NCBI GenBank assembly: GCA_028871055.1 | Contig: JAGWON010000003.1 | Location: 62,001-126,000, forward strand | From: Alphaproteobacteria bacterium | GTDB taxonomy: Bacteria > Pseudomonadota > Alphaproteobacteria > ATCC43930 > CGMCC-115725 | Length of the DNA stretch: 64,000 bases | Direction of reading: 5' to 3' | Shown here: piece after piece, positions 9,174 through 20,056 of the stretch | Layout: each line of letters opens with the position of its first letter | Position numbering within the stretch: the stretch's first letter is position 1 | Notes under the pieces: generated by a model | Database searches by the model: none | The model's input: the letters and a program-made list of their open reading frames with translations, nothing else | What the model was told of the DNA's origin: nothing | Translations under genes and position numbers: made by a program

Positions 9174-10369
9174 CGCGGTGCCTGCCGCGGCAGCCGGATG
9201 GCGAGCGCGGCGACGCCGGCCATCAGCAGCGCGCCGAGGTAATAGGGCGCGTTGCGGCCGAGGCCGCCATAGACCGCGCCGGCAATGGCGGGGCCGACGA
9301 TACGCGCCAAGCTCTGCGCCGATTGCGACAGGCCGAGCACGCCGCCGCGCTCGTTCTCGGCCGCCTCTTTCGAAATCAAGCTCGATGTCGCGGGGCTGAG
9401 CATGCCGATGCCGACGGCGAGCAAAGCGCTGGCGACGAGCACCACCCACAACGTGTTGGCGACGGTGATGCCGAGCAAGCCGACGGCAAGGATCGCGCCG
9501 CCGGCGACGACCAAATTGGTCTCGCCCACGGTCTTGGCGAGGCGGCCGATGGCGCCGCCTTGCAATGCCGACAGCAAGATGCCGACGTAGAAGAAGATCA
9601 GGCCGACCTGGAGCGGGCCCCAGCCGAAGCCGTCGTGCGCCCACAGCGCGAAGGTGGTCTCCATGCCGGCGAAAGCGGCGATGGAAACGAAGATCAGCAG
9701 GATGAGAAGGCGCAGGACCGGACGCCCGCTTGCCGCCCTGGCCATGGCGAGGCGGCCGATGCGCTCGGCCGGCTTCTGGGTCAGGCTCTCCTCGAGCCGG
9801 GCGAAGGCCAACGCGAACGCCGCGGCCGACAGCGCCGCGGCGACGAAGGCCGGCCACGCCAGGTACGCGCTTTGCGCATTGCCGCCAGCGACCAAGCCGC
9901 CGATCGCCGGACCGACGGTGAAGCCCAAGCCGATGGCGGCGCCGATCATCCCCATGCCCTTGGCGCGCTGCTCGGGCGGCGTGACGTCAGCCACATAGGC
10001 CTGCGCCGCCGCGATGTTGCCGGCGCCGGCGCCGGCCAGGAGCCGCGCCGCGAACAGCATCCACAGCTGGCCGGCGAAGCCGAGCCAGACATAGGAGACG
10101 ATCGAGCAGACGAGGCTCGCCAGGATCACCGGCTTGCGGCCGACCCGGTCGCTGACCATGCCGAGCACCGGCGAGGCGACGAACTGGGCCAGCGAGTAGC
10201 AGGCCATCATGGTGGTGATCGCAAACGGCGTGGCGTGGAATTCGAGCCCGTAATAGGGCAGCAGCGGGATCACCACGCCGAAGCCGACCAGATCGATGAA
10301 GACGATGAAGAAAAGCGTGCCCACGGGCCCTTTAGATAGCGCGCCCGAGCGTCCGGTGACAGGGTGCAA
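9170..10369 (-). CDS. MFS exporter, TetA-like drug/metabolite efflux family
   Basis: A twelve-helix major facilitator protein (399 aa at most) in the inner membrane. The N-terminus contains IDLVGFGVVIPLLPYYG, the loop 2-3 motif GMVSDRVGRKPVI, and RLLAGAGAGNIAAAQAYVAD with later GPAIGGL, all typical of TetA-type proton-driven efflux proteins. The substrate cannot be named. Start choice is uncertain: a TTG at 10369 gives the longest form, and a GTG at 10324 preceded by AAAGGG gives 384 aa and a more usual N-terminus. It is translationally coupled (ATGA) to the Atm1-type exporter downstream, so the two probably act in one export or detoxification task. Confidence 0.88.
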   Translation of the reverse strand: MHPVTGRSGALSKGPVGTLFFIVFIDLVGFGVVIPLLPYYGLEFHATPFAITTMMACYSLAQFVASPVLGMVSDRVGRKPVILASLVCSIVSYVWLGFAGQLWMLFAARLLAGAGAGNIAAAQAYVADVTPPEQRAKGMGMIGAAIGLGFTVGPAIGGLVAGGNAQSAYLAWPAFVAAALSAAAFALAFARLEESLTQKPAERIGRLAMARAASGRPVLRLLILLIFVSIAAFAGMETTFALWAHDGFGWGPLQVGLIFFYVGILLSALQGGAIGRLAKTVGETNLVVAGGAILAVGLLGITVANTLWVVLVASALLAVGIGMLSPATSSLISKEAAENERGGVLGLSQSAQSLARIVGPAIAGAVYGGLGRNAPYYLGALLMAGVAALAIRLPRQAPR

Positions 10370-10515
10370 AGCTGCAACGCTGCCATTTCGGCCGCAAATC
10401 CGGCGCCGCGCGCCGGTATCGGACCGTACGTCTTAAGCGTTTACAACTGTACGTAATTAGCGTATTAGAAGCGGATGACGGACGCCGAACCAGCCACTCA
10501 GGAGCGAACATAAAA

Positions 10516-10566
10516 TCTGCCGAACAAAGCCAATCGGAAAATTAAATTCTGCCGAACAAAGCCAAT
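10516..10566. repeat. Two direct copies of a 19-bp sequence, 32-bp period
   Basis: TCTGCCGAACAAAGCCAAT occurs at 10516-10534 and again, identically, at 10548-10566, with an AT-rich spacer. It lies in the 240-base gap between the mutase gene and the MFS gene. Function unknown; two units are too few for a CRISPR array and no cas gene is present. Confidence 0.7.
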
Positions 10567-10610
10567 TCTCGGCGGAATTGCGCCGGTGGCGGCGGCGGAA
10601 GCGGCCGCAC

Positions 10611-12770
<2,160 letters not shown>

Positions 12771-12824
12771 GGCGCGATATTAGCCCGGCCGCCTGCCGGG
12801 CGCGAGATCGACCCCGACGCGGCG

Positions 12825-13892
12825 CTAGGCCGCGCTGCCCAAGGCGTGGCGCGCGACCAGCGCGGCGGTGATCACCAGCGTGGCACCGAGCTGATGCGCC
12901 AGCGCCCAGGGCAGCGGCACCACGAGCAGCAGCGTGGCGATGCCGAGGCCGGCCTGGATCGTCACCAGAGTGAAAAGCGCATGGACCGCGCCGCGCGCGA
13001 AGCGCGAAAGCCTCGCTTTGAACGAGGCGACGAACAGCGCCAGTGCCGCGAGCCAGGTGACGACCGCGAGGACGCGATGGTCGAACTGCGCCGCCTCAGC
13101 GTTCTCGAAGGCGTTGCGCCACCACGGCGCCAGGTTACCCCACGCGGGCGGCACAAGGTGCCCGTCCATGAGCGGAAAGGTGTTGTCGATCAGCCCGGCG
13201 CGCAGGCCGGCGACGAAGGCCCCAGCGATCAGCGTGACGGCGGCGAGCACCAGCACCGCGCCGGCGCCGCGGCGCATGCCAGGCGCAGCCTCGCGCCGGT
13301 CGGGCCGCAGCAGGTCGAGCGCCACCCACAGGATCGCGCCGTAGATCACGATCGCCATGCCAAGATGGGCGGCGAGGCGGTACTGGCTGACCTCGATCCG
13401 GTGCTCGAGGCCGCTTTCGACCATCCACCAGCCAACCGCGCCCTGGAACGCGCCAAACAGGAACAGCAGCATCAACTTGGGCGCGAGGCTCGCCGGAATC
13501 CTGCGCCGCAGCAGGAAATAGAGAAACGGCAGCAGGAACACGACGCCGATCAGCCGGCCCCACAGGCGATGGAACCATTCCCAGAAATAGATCGTCTTGA
13601 AGCCGGCCAGCGTCATGCCGGCATGGATCGCGTCGTATTGCGGGATCTGCTTGTAGGCGTCGAATGCCGCCTGCCACTGGGCGTCGTTCAACGGCGGCAG
13701 CACGCCGACGATCGGGCGCCAATCGGTGATCGACAGACCGGATTCGGTCAGGCGGGTGATGCCGCCGAGCGCCACCATGACCAAGACCATGGCGGCGCAG
13801 GCGAGCAGCCAAGCGGCGATCGCGCGCCGGTCGCGTGCCGAATCGCCGACGCCTATGGCGCGCGCGGCGCGCGCCGGTCGGACCATGGACAT
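12825..13892 (-). CDS. ctaA: Haem A synthase (CtaA)
   Basis: Oxidises haem O to haem A for aa3-type cytochrome oxidases; an inner-membrane protein of 355 aa with about eight transmembrane segments. The conserved pattern GGITRLTESGLSITDW is near residue 42, and the haem-binding His residues sit in WEWFHRLWGR, QYRLAAHLG, FDHRVLA and LAHQLGA, arranged in two pseudo-repeats as in other CtaA proteins. Two ATG codons (13892 and 13886) are possible starts. It shows that the organism also makes a haem A oxidase, next to the cytochrome bd oxidase at the window start. Confidence 0.96.
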   Translation of the reverse strand: MSMVRPARAARAIGVGDSARDRRAIAAWLLACAAMVLVMVALGGITRLTESGLSITDWRPIVGVLPPLNDAQWQAAFDAYKQIPQYDAIHAGMTLAGFKTIYFWEWFHRLWGRLIGVVFLLPFLYFLLRRRIPASLAPKLMLLFLFGAFQGAVGWWMVESGLEHRIEVSQYRLAAHLGMAIVIYGAILWVALDLLRPDRREAAPGMRRGAGAVLVLAAVTLIAGAFVAGLRAGLIDNTFPLMDGHLVPPAWGNLAPWWRNAFENAEAAQFDHRVLAVVTWLAALALFVASFKARLSRFARGAVHALFTLVTIQAGLGIATLLLVVPLPWALAHQLGATLVITAALVARHALGSAA

Positions 13893-13955
13893 GGCGCGAC
13901 ACTCGTCCGCCGCGCCGGCGCTGGCAAGCGACGCGTTGCCGCGCCGTGCGTCGTT

Positions 13956-14219
13956 TCAGTGCAGGCTGAACGAAACTTGGGCGTGGCTGAGCCGCGACGG
14001 CACCAGCAGCGGCGCCTGCGCCACCTTCACCGAATGGAGCCGGCCCTCGATATTGTGCGTCCAGAAGGCGAGGAAGCGGCGCAGCACCGGGAAACGCGGC
14101 GCAATGTCGAGCTCCTGCCACACGAAGCTTTGCAGCAGATGCGGGTGATCGGGCAGATGATAGAGGATCTCGGCCGTGGTCAGCCGGTAGCCCTCGAGTT
14201 GCAGGCGCAGATGTTTCAT
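13956..14219 (-). CDS. usg: Usg family protein, function unknown
   Basis: Small cytoplasmic protein of 87 aa. The sequence LEGYRLTTAEILYHLPDHP, then LLQSFVWQELDIAPRFPVL and IEGRLHSV, is characteristic of the Usg family, widely conserved in alphaproteobacteria and of unknown function. I chose the ATG at 14219 (MKHLRLQLEGYR) because GAGGTG lies at a good ribosome-site distance; a GTG at 14228 would add three residues. It sits between ctaA and the groES promoter, divergent from groES, which is not its usual tryptophan-operon neighbourhood. Confidence 0.88.
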   Translation of the reverse strand: MKHLRLQLEGYRLTTAEILYHLPDHPHLLQSFVWQELDIAPRFPVLRRFLAFWTHNIEGRLHSVKVAQAPLLVPSRLSHAQVSFSLH

Positions 14220-14368
14220 GGCGCGCACCTCACCGATTCAGACGTTGCTCCACCCGTTTCTGTGGCAAACAACGTTCCAGCTTGACGCCATTTCCTCAAT
14301 AAAAAATTAGTTACTTCAATGTCTTAGCAGCGAAGCCCGGAAAGTGCTGCTAAATCGCGGCGCGTCCC

Positions 14369-14397
14369 CTTGACAGGCCGGTCGCAAGCCCTTATCT
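14369..14397 (+). promoter_or_regulatory. Candidate heat-shock (sigma-32 type) promoter of groESL
   Basis: CTTGAC at 14369-14374 and CTTATCT at 14391-14397 are spaced as expected for the alphaproteobacterial sigma-32 promoter, which also resembles a sigma-70 promoter (TTGACA then TTATCT). The CIRCE operator begins three bases after the -10 element. Confidence 0.55.
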
Positions 14398-14399
14398 CG

Positions 14400-14426
14400 C
14401 TGGCACTCAACGGCCGCGAGTGCTAA
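14400..14426 (+). promoter_or_regulatory. CIRCE operator (HrcA site) ahead of groESL
   Basis: CTGGCACTC, nine bases, GAGTGCTAA. This is the 9-9-9 inverted repeat bound by the HrcA repressor; the left arm differs from the consensus TTAGCACTC in its first three bases. It overlaps the likely transcription start and implies HrcA repression in addition to sigma-32 control. hrcA is not in the window. Confidence 0.9.
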
Positions 14427-14489
14427 CAGCCGCCTCGGAAGGGGGTTGGCGGCCGTGTTTCGATCGAACCAGCGAGGAGGAGTCATTCC

Positions 14490-14804
14490 ATGAAGTTCAA
14501 GCCGTTGCAGGATCGCGTCCTGATCCGTCGTCTCGAGTCCGAGGAGAAGACGGCGGGCGGCATCATCATTCCCGACACCGCGAAGGAGAAGCCGATGGAG
14601 GGCGAGGTCGTCGCCGTCGGTCCCGGCACCCGCAGCGAGGACGGCAAGCTCCACGCGCTCGACGTCAAGCCGGGCGATCGCGTGCTGTTCGGCAAATGGT
14701 CCGGCACCGAGGTCAAGATCGACGGCGAAGAGCTCGTCATCGCCAAGGAGTCGGACATTCTCGGCATCATCGAAGGCAGTGCCGCGAAGCGCAAAGCCGC
14801 CTAA
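14490..14804 (+). CDS. groES: Co-chaperonin GroES
   Basis: The 104-aa lid of the GroEL chaperonin, cytoplasmic. It starts [20 protein letters not shown], has the mobile loop [17 protein letters not shown] around residues 19-35, and ends in [13 protein letters not shown], a tail slightly longer than in enterobacteria, as is common in alphaproteobacteria. GAGGAG lies upstream of the ATG. It is followed after 24 bases by groEL and is controlled by CIRCE and a heat-shock promoter. Confidence 0.98.
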   Translation: MKFKPLQDRVLIRRLESEEKTAGGIIIPDTAKEKPMEGEVVAVGPGTRSEDGKLHALDVKPGDRVLFGKWSGTEVKIDGEELVIAKESDILGIIEGSAAKRKAA

Positions 14805-16469
<1,665 letters not shown>

Positions 16470-16561
16470 ATCCAGCCTGCTCGGTCTCGCTCGCAGCCGC
16501 CACGCCAACCCTGCTCGCTCGACTGGGTTGGCGGGCGGCGGTCGAGCGAGCGAAAAGGTCC

Positions 16562-16596
16562 AGGGCCGCGGAGCAATCCGCGGCCCTTTTTGTTTT
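16562..16596 (+). terminator. Rho-independent terminator of groESL
   Basis: AGGGCCGCGG and CCGCGGCCCT form a perfect 10-bp stem with loop AGCAAT, followed by TTTTTGTTTT. Confidence 0.92.
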
Positions 16597-16640
16597 ATTT
16601 GCCGTCGAGTATTATTACTTGACACGATTCGGAGAAACCA

Positions 16641-17173
16641 TTGGGCAATCAAAGTTCGTTTTTTGGTTGGGCAATTATAATCGCGACTTTTTTTGGCCCA
16701 ATTGGCGCAGTGCTGCTCACGCGGTGGATCGATCGACAACGCGCTCAGCGCGAGCGTCGGCTTCACATTTATCGGACGTTGATGTCAACGCGCAGGGCGT
16801 TTTTATCTCACGACCATGTAAATGCGCTCAATCTGATCGAGTTGGAATTTCACGGAGAAACCAAAGTTATCGACGCATGGAAAGCTTACCTCAAACATTT
16901 GAGCACACCGTTCGATCCTAAGGACGGGAGCGGATCGCAAGGGAGCGTCAGGGCCTGCTGACAAAAATGTTGTCAGCGATGAGTACAGTAATCGGAATCG
17001 ATATTGAACAGCTGGATATATTTGAAGGTGGTTATATCCCGCAAAGAGCGGTAGATGTTGAGACGCAACAATTGGCCGCGCTAGAGTTGCTCGCTGATAT
17101 CGCCCAAGGTAAGCGCGCTCTCCCAATTGAAATTAAGCAGGCGGCGGCGAGCACGCCGAAAAGAGCCAAGTAG
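16641..17173 (+). pseudogene. Frameshifted DUF6680-like membrane-anchored protein
   Basis: Two overlapping frames give one protein. The first (TTG start at 16641, GGAG upstream) reads MGNQSSFFGWAIIIATFFGP with one transmembrane helix, then IDRQRAQRERRLHIYRTLMS and VIDAWKAYLKHL. It stops at 16961. The continuation is in another frame, open from about 16919 and clear from 16928: ERIARERQGLLTKMLSAM, then GGYIPQRAVDVETQQLAALE and ending at 17173. Together they match my memory of the DUF6680 family (short, one helix, AWK-YL-HL, then a GGY-P motif). A one-base loss near 16915-16930 would explain the break. The stretch is visibly richer in A and T than its neighbours, suggesting horizontal acquisition. 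Function unknown. A sequencing error is possible. Confidence 0.7.
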
Positions 17174-17220
17174 CTACGTTGTTCCTTTTGCTTTGCCGAC
17201 GAGCGCGCTAGGCTCCACCC

Positions 17221-17343
17221 ATGCGCGATCTCGCGACGATCATCGACGACCGGCCGGCCGACGGCGCCTTCCGCCTGCGCCGCGACGCCTTCGCCGATCC
17301 GCAGATCTTCGAGCTCGAGCAGAAGTCCATATTCGCGCGCTGA
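17221..17343 (+). pseudogene. Truncated duplicate of the start of the Rieske dioxygenase alpha gene
   Basis: Forty codons from an ATG at 17221 read MRDLATIIDDRPADGAFRLR and on to IFAR, then a stop. The 120 bases match the first 120 bases of the intact alpha-subunit gene at 18024 with nine differences by eye. Similarity ends exactly at the TGA, where the intact gene continues with SWNF. It is therefore a partial duplication or recombination scar, not a functional oxygenase. The copies are separated by a TPR gene on the other strand. Confidence 0.85.
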
Positions 17344-17401
17344 GATTTCTTGATGTTCGCCTAGTGCCTCGCCATTGAGCCGGCGCAGGCAGTCGCGCCG
17401 G

Positions 17402-17917
17402 TCACTCCACGTCCGGCATGTCGTTCTCGACCTGCGGATCGAGCTCATGCGCATGTGCCAGGTCGGCATTGGCGCCGGCCGTGTCGCCGAGCCGCTGCCT
17501 CGCATGGCTGCGCCAAGCCCAATCGACCGCCTCGTCCGGATTGAGCCGGATCGCCGCGTCGAAATCCGCCGCGGCGTGTTTGTAGTCGCCCAGGTTGTAA
17601 TATTGCACGCCGCGCCCGGCGAAGGCGTCGTCGCGCGTAGGATCGAGGTTGATTGCGTGCGTGAAATCCGCGATCGCCTTGGCCGTTTCGCCTTTATCGG
17701 CATAGCTGTTGCCGCGGTAGGTATAGGCCTCCGCCAAGCTTTTCGCCGGCGGCCTCCCGTGGTTCCATTCGATGATGGCGGTGCAGGCGTCAATGCTCCG
17801 CTTGGAATCGTCGTTCCCGCACAATCTCCATAGCGACGGAAGGCTCTGCGCCTGCGCGCTGTTTGCGACGACCAGCATCGCAAGCGCGATGCCGAAAAAA
17901 ACACCGATCCGACCCAT
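17402..17917 (-). CDS. Secreted TPR-repeat protein
   Basis: A 171-aa protein beginning MGRIGVFFGIALAMLVVANS and then AQA, a typical signal peptide with cleavage around residue 25, so it is probably periplasmic. A Cys-containing segment follows, then at least two to three TPR units, for example YTYRGNSYADKGETAKAIAD, FAGRGVQYYNLGDYKHAAAD and WRSHARQRLGDTAGANAD, each ending near a Leu/Asn-Pro pair. The ATG at 17917 has GGGGGA upstream; a longer frame from 17941 is less likely. TPR proteins mediate protein-protein contacts, and no specific role can be given. It is embedded between the partial and complete dioxygenase copies. Confidence 0.8.
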   Translation of the reverse strand: MGRIGVFFGIALAMLVVANSAQAQSLPSLWRLCGNDDSKRSIDACTAIIEWNHGRPPAKSLAEAYTYRGNSYADKGETAKAIADFTHAINLDPTRDDAFAGRGVQYYNLGDYKHAAADFDAAIRLNPDEAVDWAWRSHARQRLGDTAGANADLAHAHELDPQVENDMPDVE

Positions 17918-18023
17918 GGCATCCCCCGGTTCACGGACCACTCGTCGATTATAGGGAACTCGGCTCGCCAGCCAACCGGCGCGAGGCTTTTGCTTTAGGG
18001 CTCAGAACGGTAGACTTCAGCCC

Positions 18024-19361
18024 ATGCGCGATCTCGCAACGATCATCGACGACCGGCCGGACGACGGCGTCTTCCGCCTGCACCGCGACGCCTTCGCCGA
18101 TCCGCAGCTTTTCGAGCTCGAGCACAAGTTCATCTTCGCGCGCAGCTGGAACTTCCTGACGCTCGAATCGCAACTCAAGGCGCCGCACGATTTCGCGACG
18201 TCATTCATCGGCCGCACGCCGGTGCTGGTAACGCGCGACGCCAAGGGCGCGCTCAACGGCTTCGTCAACATCTGCCGCCACAAGGGCGCCGTGCTGTGCG
18301 GCGCCGAGCAGGGCAACGCGCGCTACCACACCTGCCCCTATCACGGCTGGACCTACGATTCGGCCGGCCGGAACGCCGACATCAAGGACCGCAACGTGGC
18401 GGCCTACGCGCCGGCCTTCGACGGCCTGAGCCACGACCTGCTGCCGCTCGCCCGGCTCGCGTCCTACAAGGGCCTGGTCTTCGGCAGCCTGTCGGCCGAC
18501 GTGCCGCCGCTCGAGGACTTCCTCGGCGACATGCGCTTCTTCATCGACGTGGCGATGGATCAGAGCGAGGCCGGCATGGAGCTGGTGCCCGGCCGCATGG
18601 TCTATACCTATCGCGCCAACTGGAAGCTGCAGCTCGACAACAATCTCGATCCCTATCACCTGACTTCGACGCATCAGAGCTTCATCGGCGTCCAGGCGCG
18701 CCGCCGCCAGGGCGCGGGCTACACCGAGGCGCGCGGCTACGATTGGGCGAAGCGCGCCAAGACCCGCGCCGGCACCTTCACCTTCCGCCACGGCCACGCC
18801 GTCTATTGGACCGACCAGCCCGAGCCCGAGAAACGACCGATCTATCCGATTCTCGACCAGTTGAAGCGCCGCGTCGGCGCCGAGCGCGCCGAGTGGATGC
18901 TCAAGAACCGCAACGCGCAGATCTTTCCCAACCTGCAGATCGCCGACACTGCGGCGCTGATGCTGAGGACCTATCGACCGCTGGCGGTTGATCGCACCGA
19001 GATGCGCAGCTATTGCCTGGCACCCATCGGCGAATCGGTGGAACACCGTGCCTGGCGCCTGCGCCAGTTCGAGGATTTCTTCAATCCGTCGGGCCTCGCC
19101 ACGCCCGACGACACCGTGGTCTACGAGGACTGCCAGGCCGGGTTCGGCGCCGAAGGCTTTGCCTATCTCCAGGGCTACGAGCGCGGCATGGCGGCGACGC
19201 ACGCGGGCGGCGACGATACCGCGCGCGCGCTCGGCATTCGTCCCGAGAGCAGCGCCGCCGGCACTTTCGAGACCGGCATCGAGACCGGCCTCCACGGTCC
19301 CTATCGCGAGTGGCGGCGCCTGATCCAGGCCGGACTCGACTGCGCCAAGGCCTACGCGTGA
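18024..19361 (+). CDS. Rieske non-haem iron aromatic-ring oxygenase, alpha subunit
   Basis: Catalytic subunit (445 aa) of a ring-hydroxylating dioxygenase, adding O2 to an aromatic or related substrate. The Rieske cluster ligands are C84, H86, C104 and H107 (CRHKGAVLC and CPYHGW). The mononuclear iron site lies in NWKLQLDNNLDPYHLTSTHQ with H212 and H217 and an upstream Asp that passes electrons, and a distal Asp near 351. The ATG at 18024 is supported by homology to the duplicated fragment at 17221. The beta gene overlaps its stop by four bases (GTGA). No ferredoxin or reductase gene is near, so electron supply must come from elsewhere. Substrate unknown; benzoate/anthranilate-type enzymes are the nearest class by appearance. 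Confidence 0.92.
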   Translation: MRDLATIIDDRPDDGVFRLHRDAFADPQLFELEHKFIFARSWNFLTLESQLKAPHDFATSFIGRTPVLVTRDAKGALNGFVNICRHKGAVLCGAEQGNARYHTCPYHGWTYDSAGRNADIKDRNVAAYAPAFDGLSHDLLPLARLASYKGLVFGSLSADVPPLEDFLGDMRFFIDVAMDQSEAGMELVPGRMVYTYRANWKLQLDNNLDPYHLTSTHQSFIGVQARRRQGAGYTEARGYDWAKRAKTRAGTFTFRHGHAVYWTDQPEPEKRPIYPILDQLKRRVGAERAEWMLKNRNAQIFPNLQIADTAALMLRTYRPLAVDRTEMRSYCLAPIGESVEHRAWRLRQFEDFFNPSGLATPDDTVVYEDCQAGFGAEGFAYLQGYERGMAATHAGGDDTARALGIRPESSAAGTFETGIETGLHGPYREWRRLIQAGLDCAKAYA

Positions 19362-19876
19362 GCCGACCGAACCTCGATCCCGTCGCGCTGCTGGCGACCG
19401 GCACGGACTTGCTCCAGCGCGAGGCCCTCGCGCTCGACGAGAAGCGCTGGGACGACTGGCTCGCGCTCTTCGCCGAGGATTGCGAATACTGGATGCCGGC
19501 GTGGACGAGCGACGACCGCCTCGGCGCCGATCCGCGCACCGAGGTGTCGTATTTCTATTACGCCAACCGGCGCGGCCTCGAGGATCGGGTGGCGCGCATC
19601 CGCTCCGGCCGCTCGCCGGCCTCGACGCCGGCGCCGCGCACCGTCCACCTCCTCGATAACATCCGGCTGCGCGAGCCGGCCGAAGGCGACGCGCTCAAGC
19701 TCGGCGCGGCGTGGGTCTGTCACGTCTACTTTCCGCGCTCGCGCGACACGCAAGCCTTCTTCGGCCTGGTCGAGCATGATCTCGCGCTCAAGGGCGATTC
19801 CTGGCTCATCACCCGCAAGAAGATCGTGCTACAGAACGAATACGTGCCGACGATGCTGGATATCTACTGCGTCTAA
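19358..19876 (+). CDS. Aromatic-ring oxygenase, beta subunit
   Basis: Small subunit (172 aa) of the alpha3-beta3 oxygenase; SnoaL/NTF2-like fold with a structural role. Recognisable features are LLQREALALDEKRWDDWLAL, then YWMPAW, RTVHLLDNIRL and WLITRKKIVLQNEYVPTMLD. The start is a GTG overlapping the alpha stop as GTGA, so the subunits are translationally coupled and made in equal amounts. It ends DIYCV. After it a perfect hairpin at 19907-19931 probably ends the transcript. Confidence 0.92.
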   Translation: MSRPNLDPVALLATGTDLLQREALALDEKRWDDWLALFAEDCEYWMPAWTSDDRLGADPRTEVSYFYYANRRGLEDRVARIRSGRSPASTPAPRTVHLLDNIRLREPAEGDALKLGAAWVCHVYFPRSRDTQAFFGLVEHDLALKGDSWLITRKKIVLQNEYVPTMLDIYCV

Positions 19877-19906
19877 AACGTGACTGATCAAGACCGAATC
19901 ATGCCC

Positions 19907-19931
19907 CCCTCTCCCCGCAACGGGGAGAGGG
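19907..19931. terminator. Perfect 11-bp hairpin after the oxygenase genes
   Basis: CCCTCTCCCCG and CGGGGAGAGGG around a CAA loop. There is no clear T tract, so it may be a dispersed repeat or a symmetrical barrier between the convergent oxygenase and helicase genes. The rest of 19932-20056 shows nothing I can assign. Confidence 0.5.
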
Positions 19932-20056
19932 TTGCTTTGGGTTGGCGAGGTGTCAACCGAGCCTCACCCAAAGCTGGGGGCCGGCTCACTCTTCTCAACC
20001 ACACACTGAGGCCGGCAGGCTGTTGATTTGCACTCCTGCCGCGTGAACCTCGACGT

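Noticed and set aside
10516-10566. CRISPR array
   Set aside because: Only two repeat units of 19 bases with a 13-base spacer, and no cas genes.
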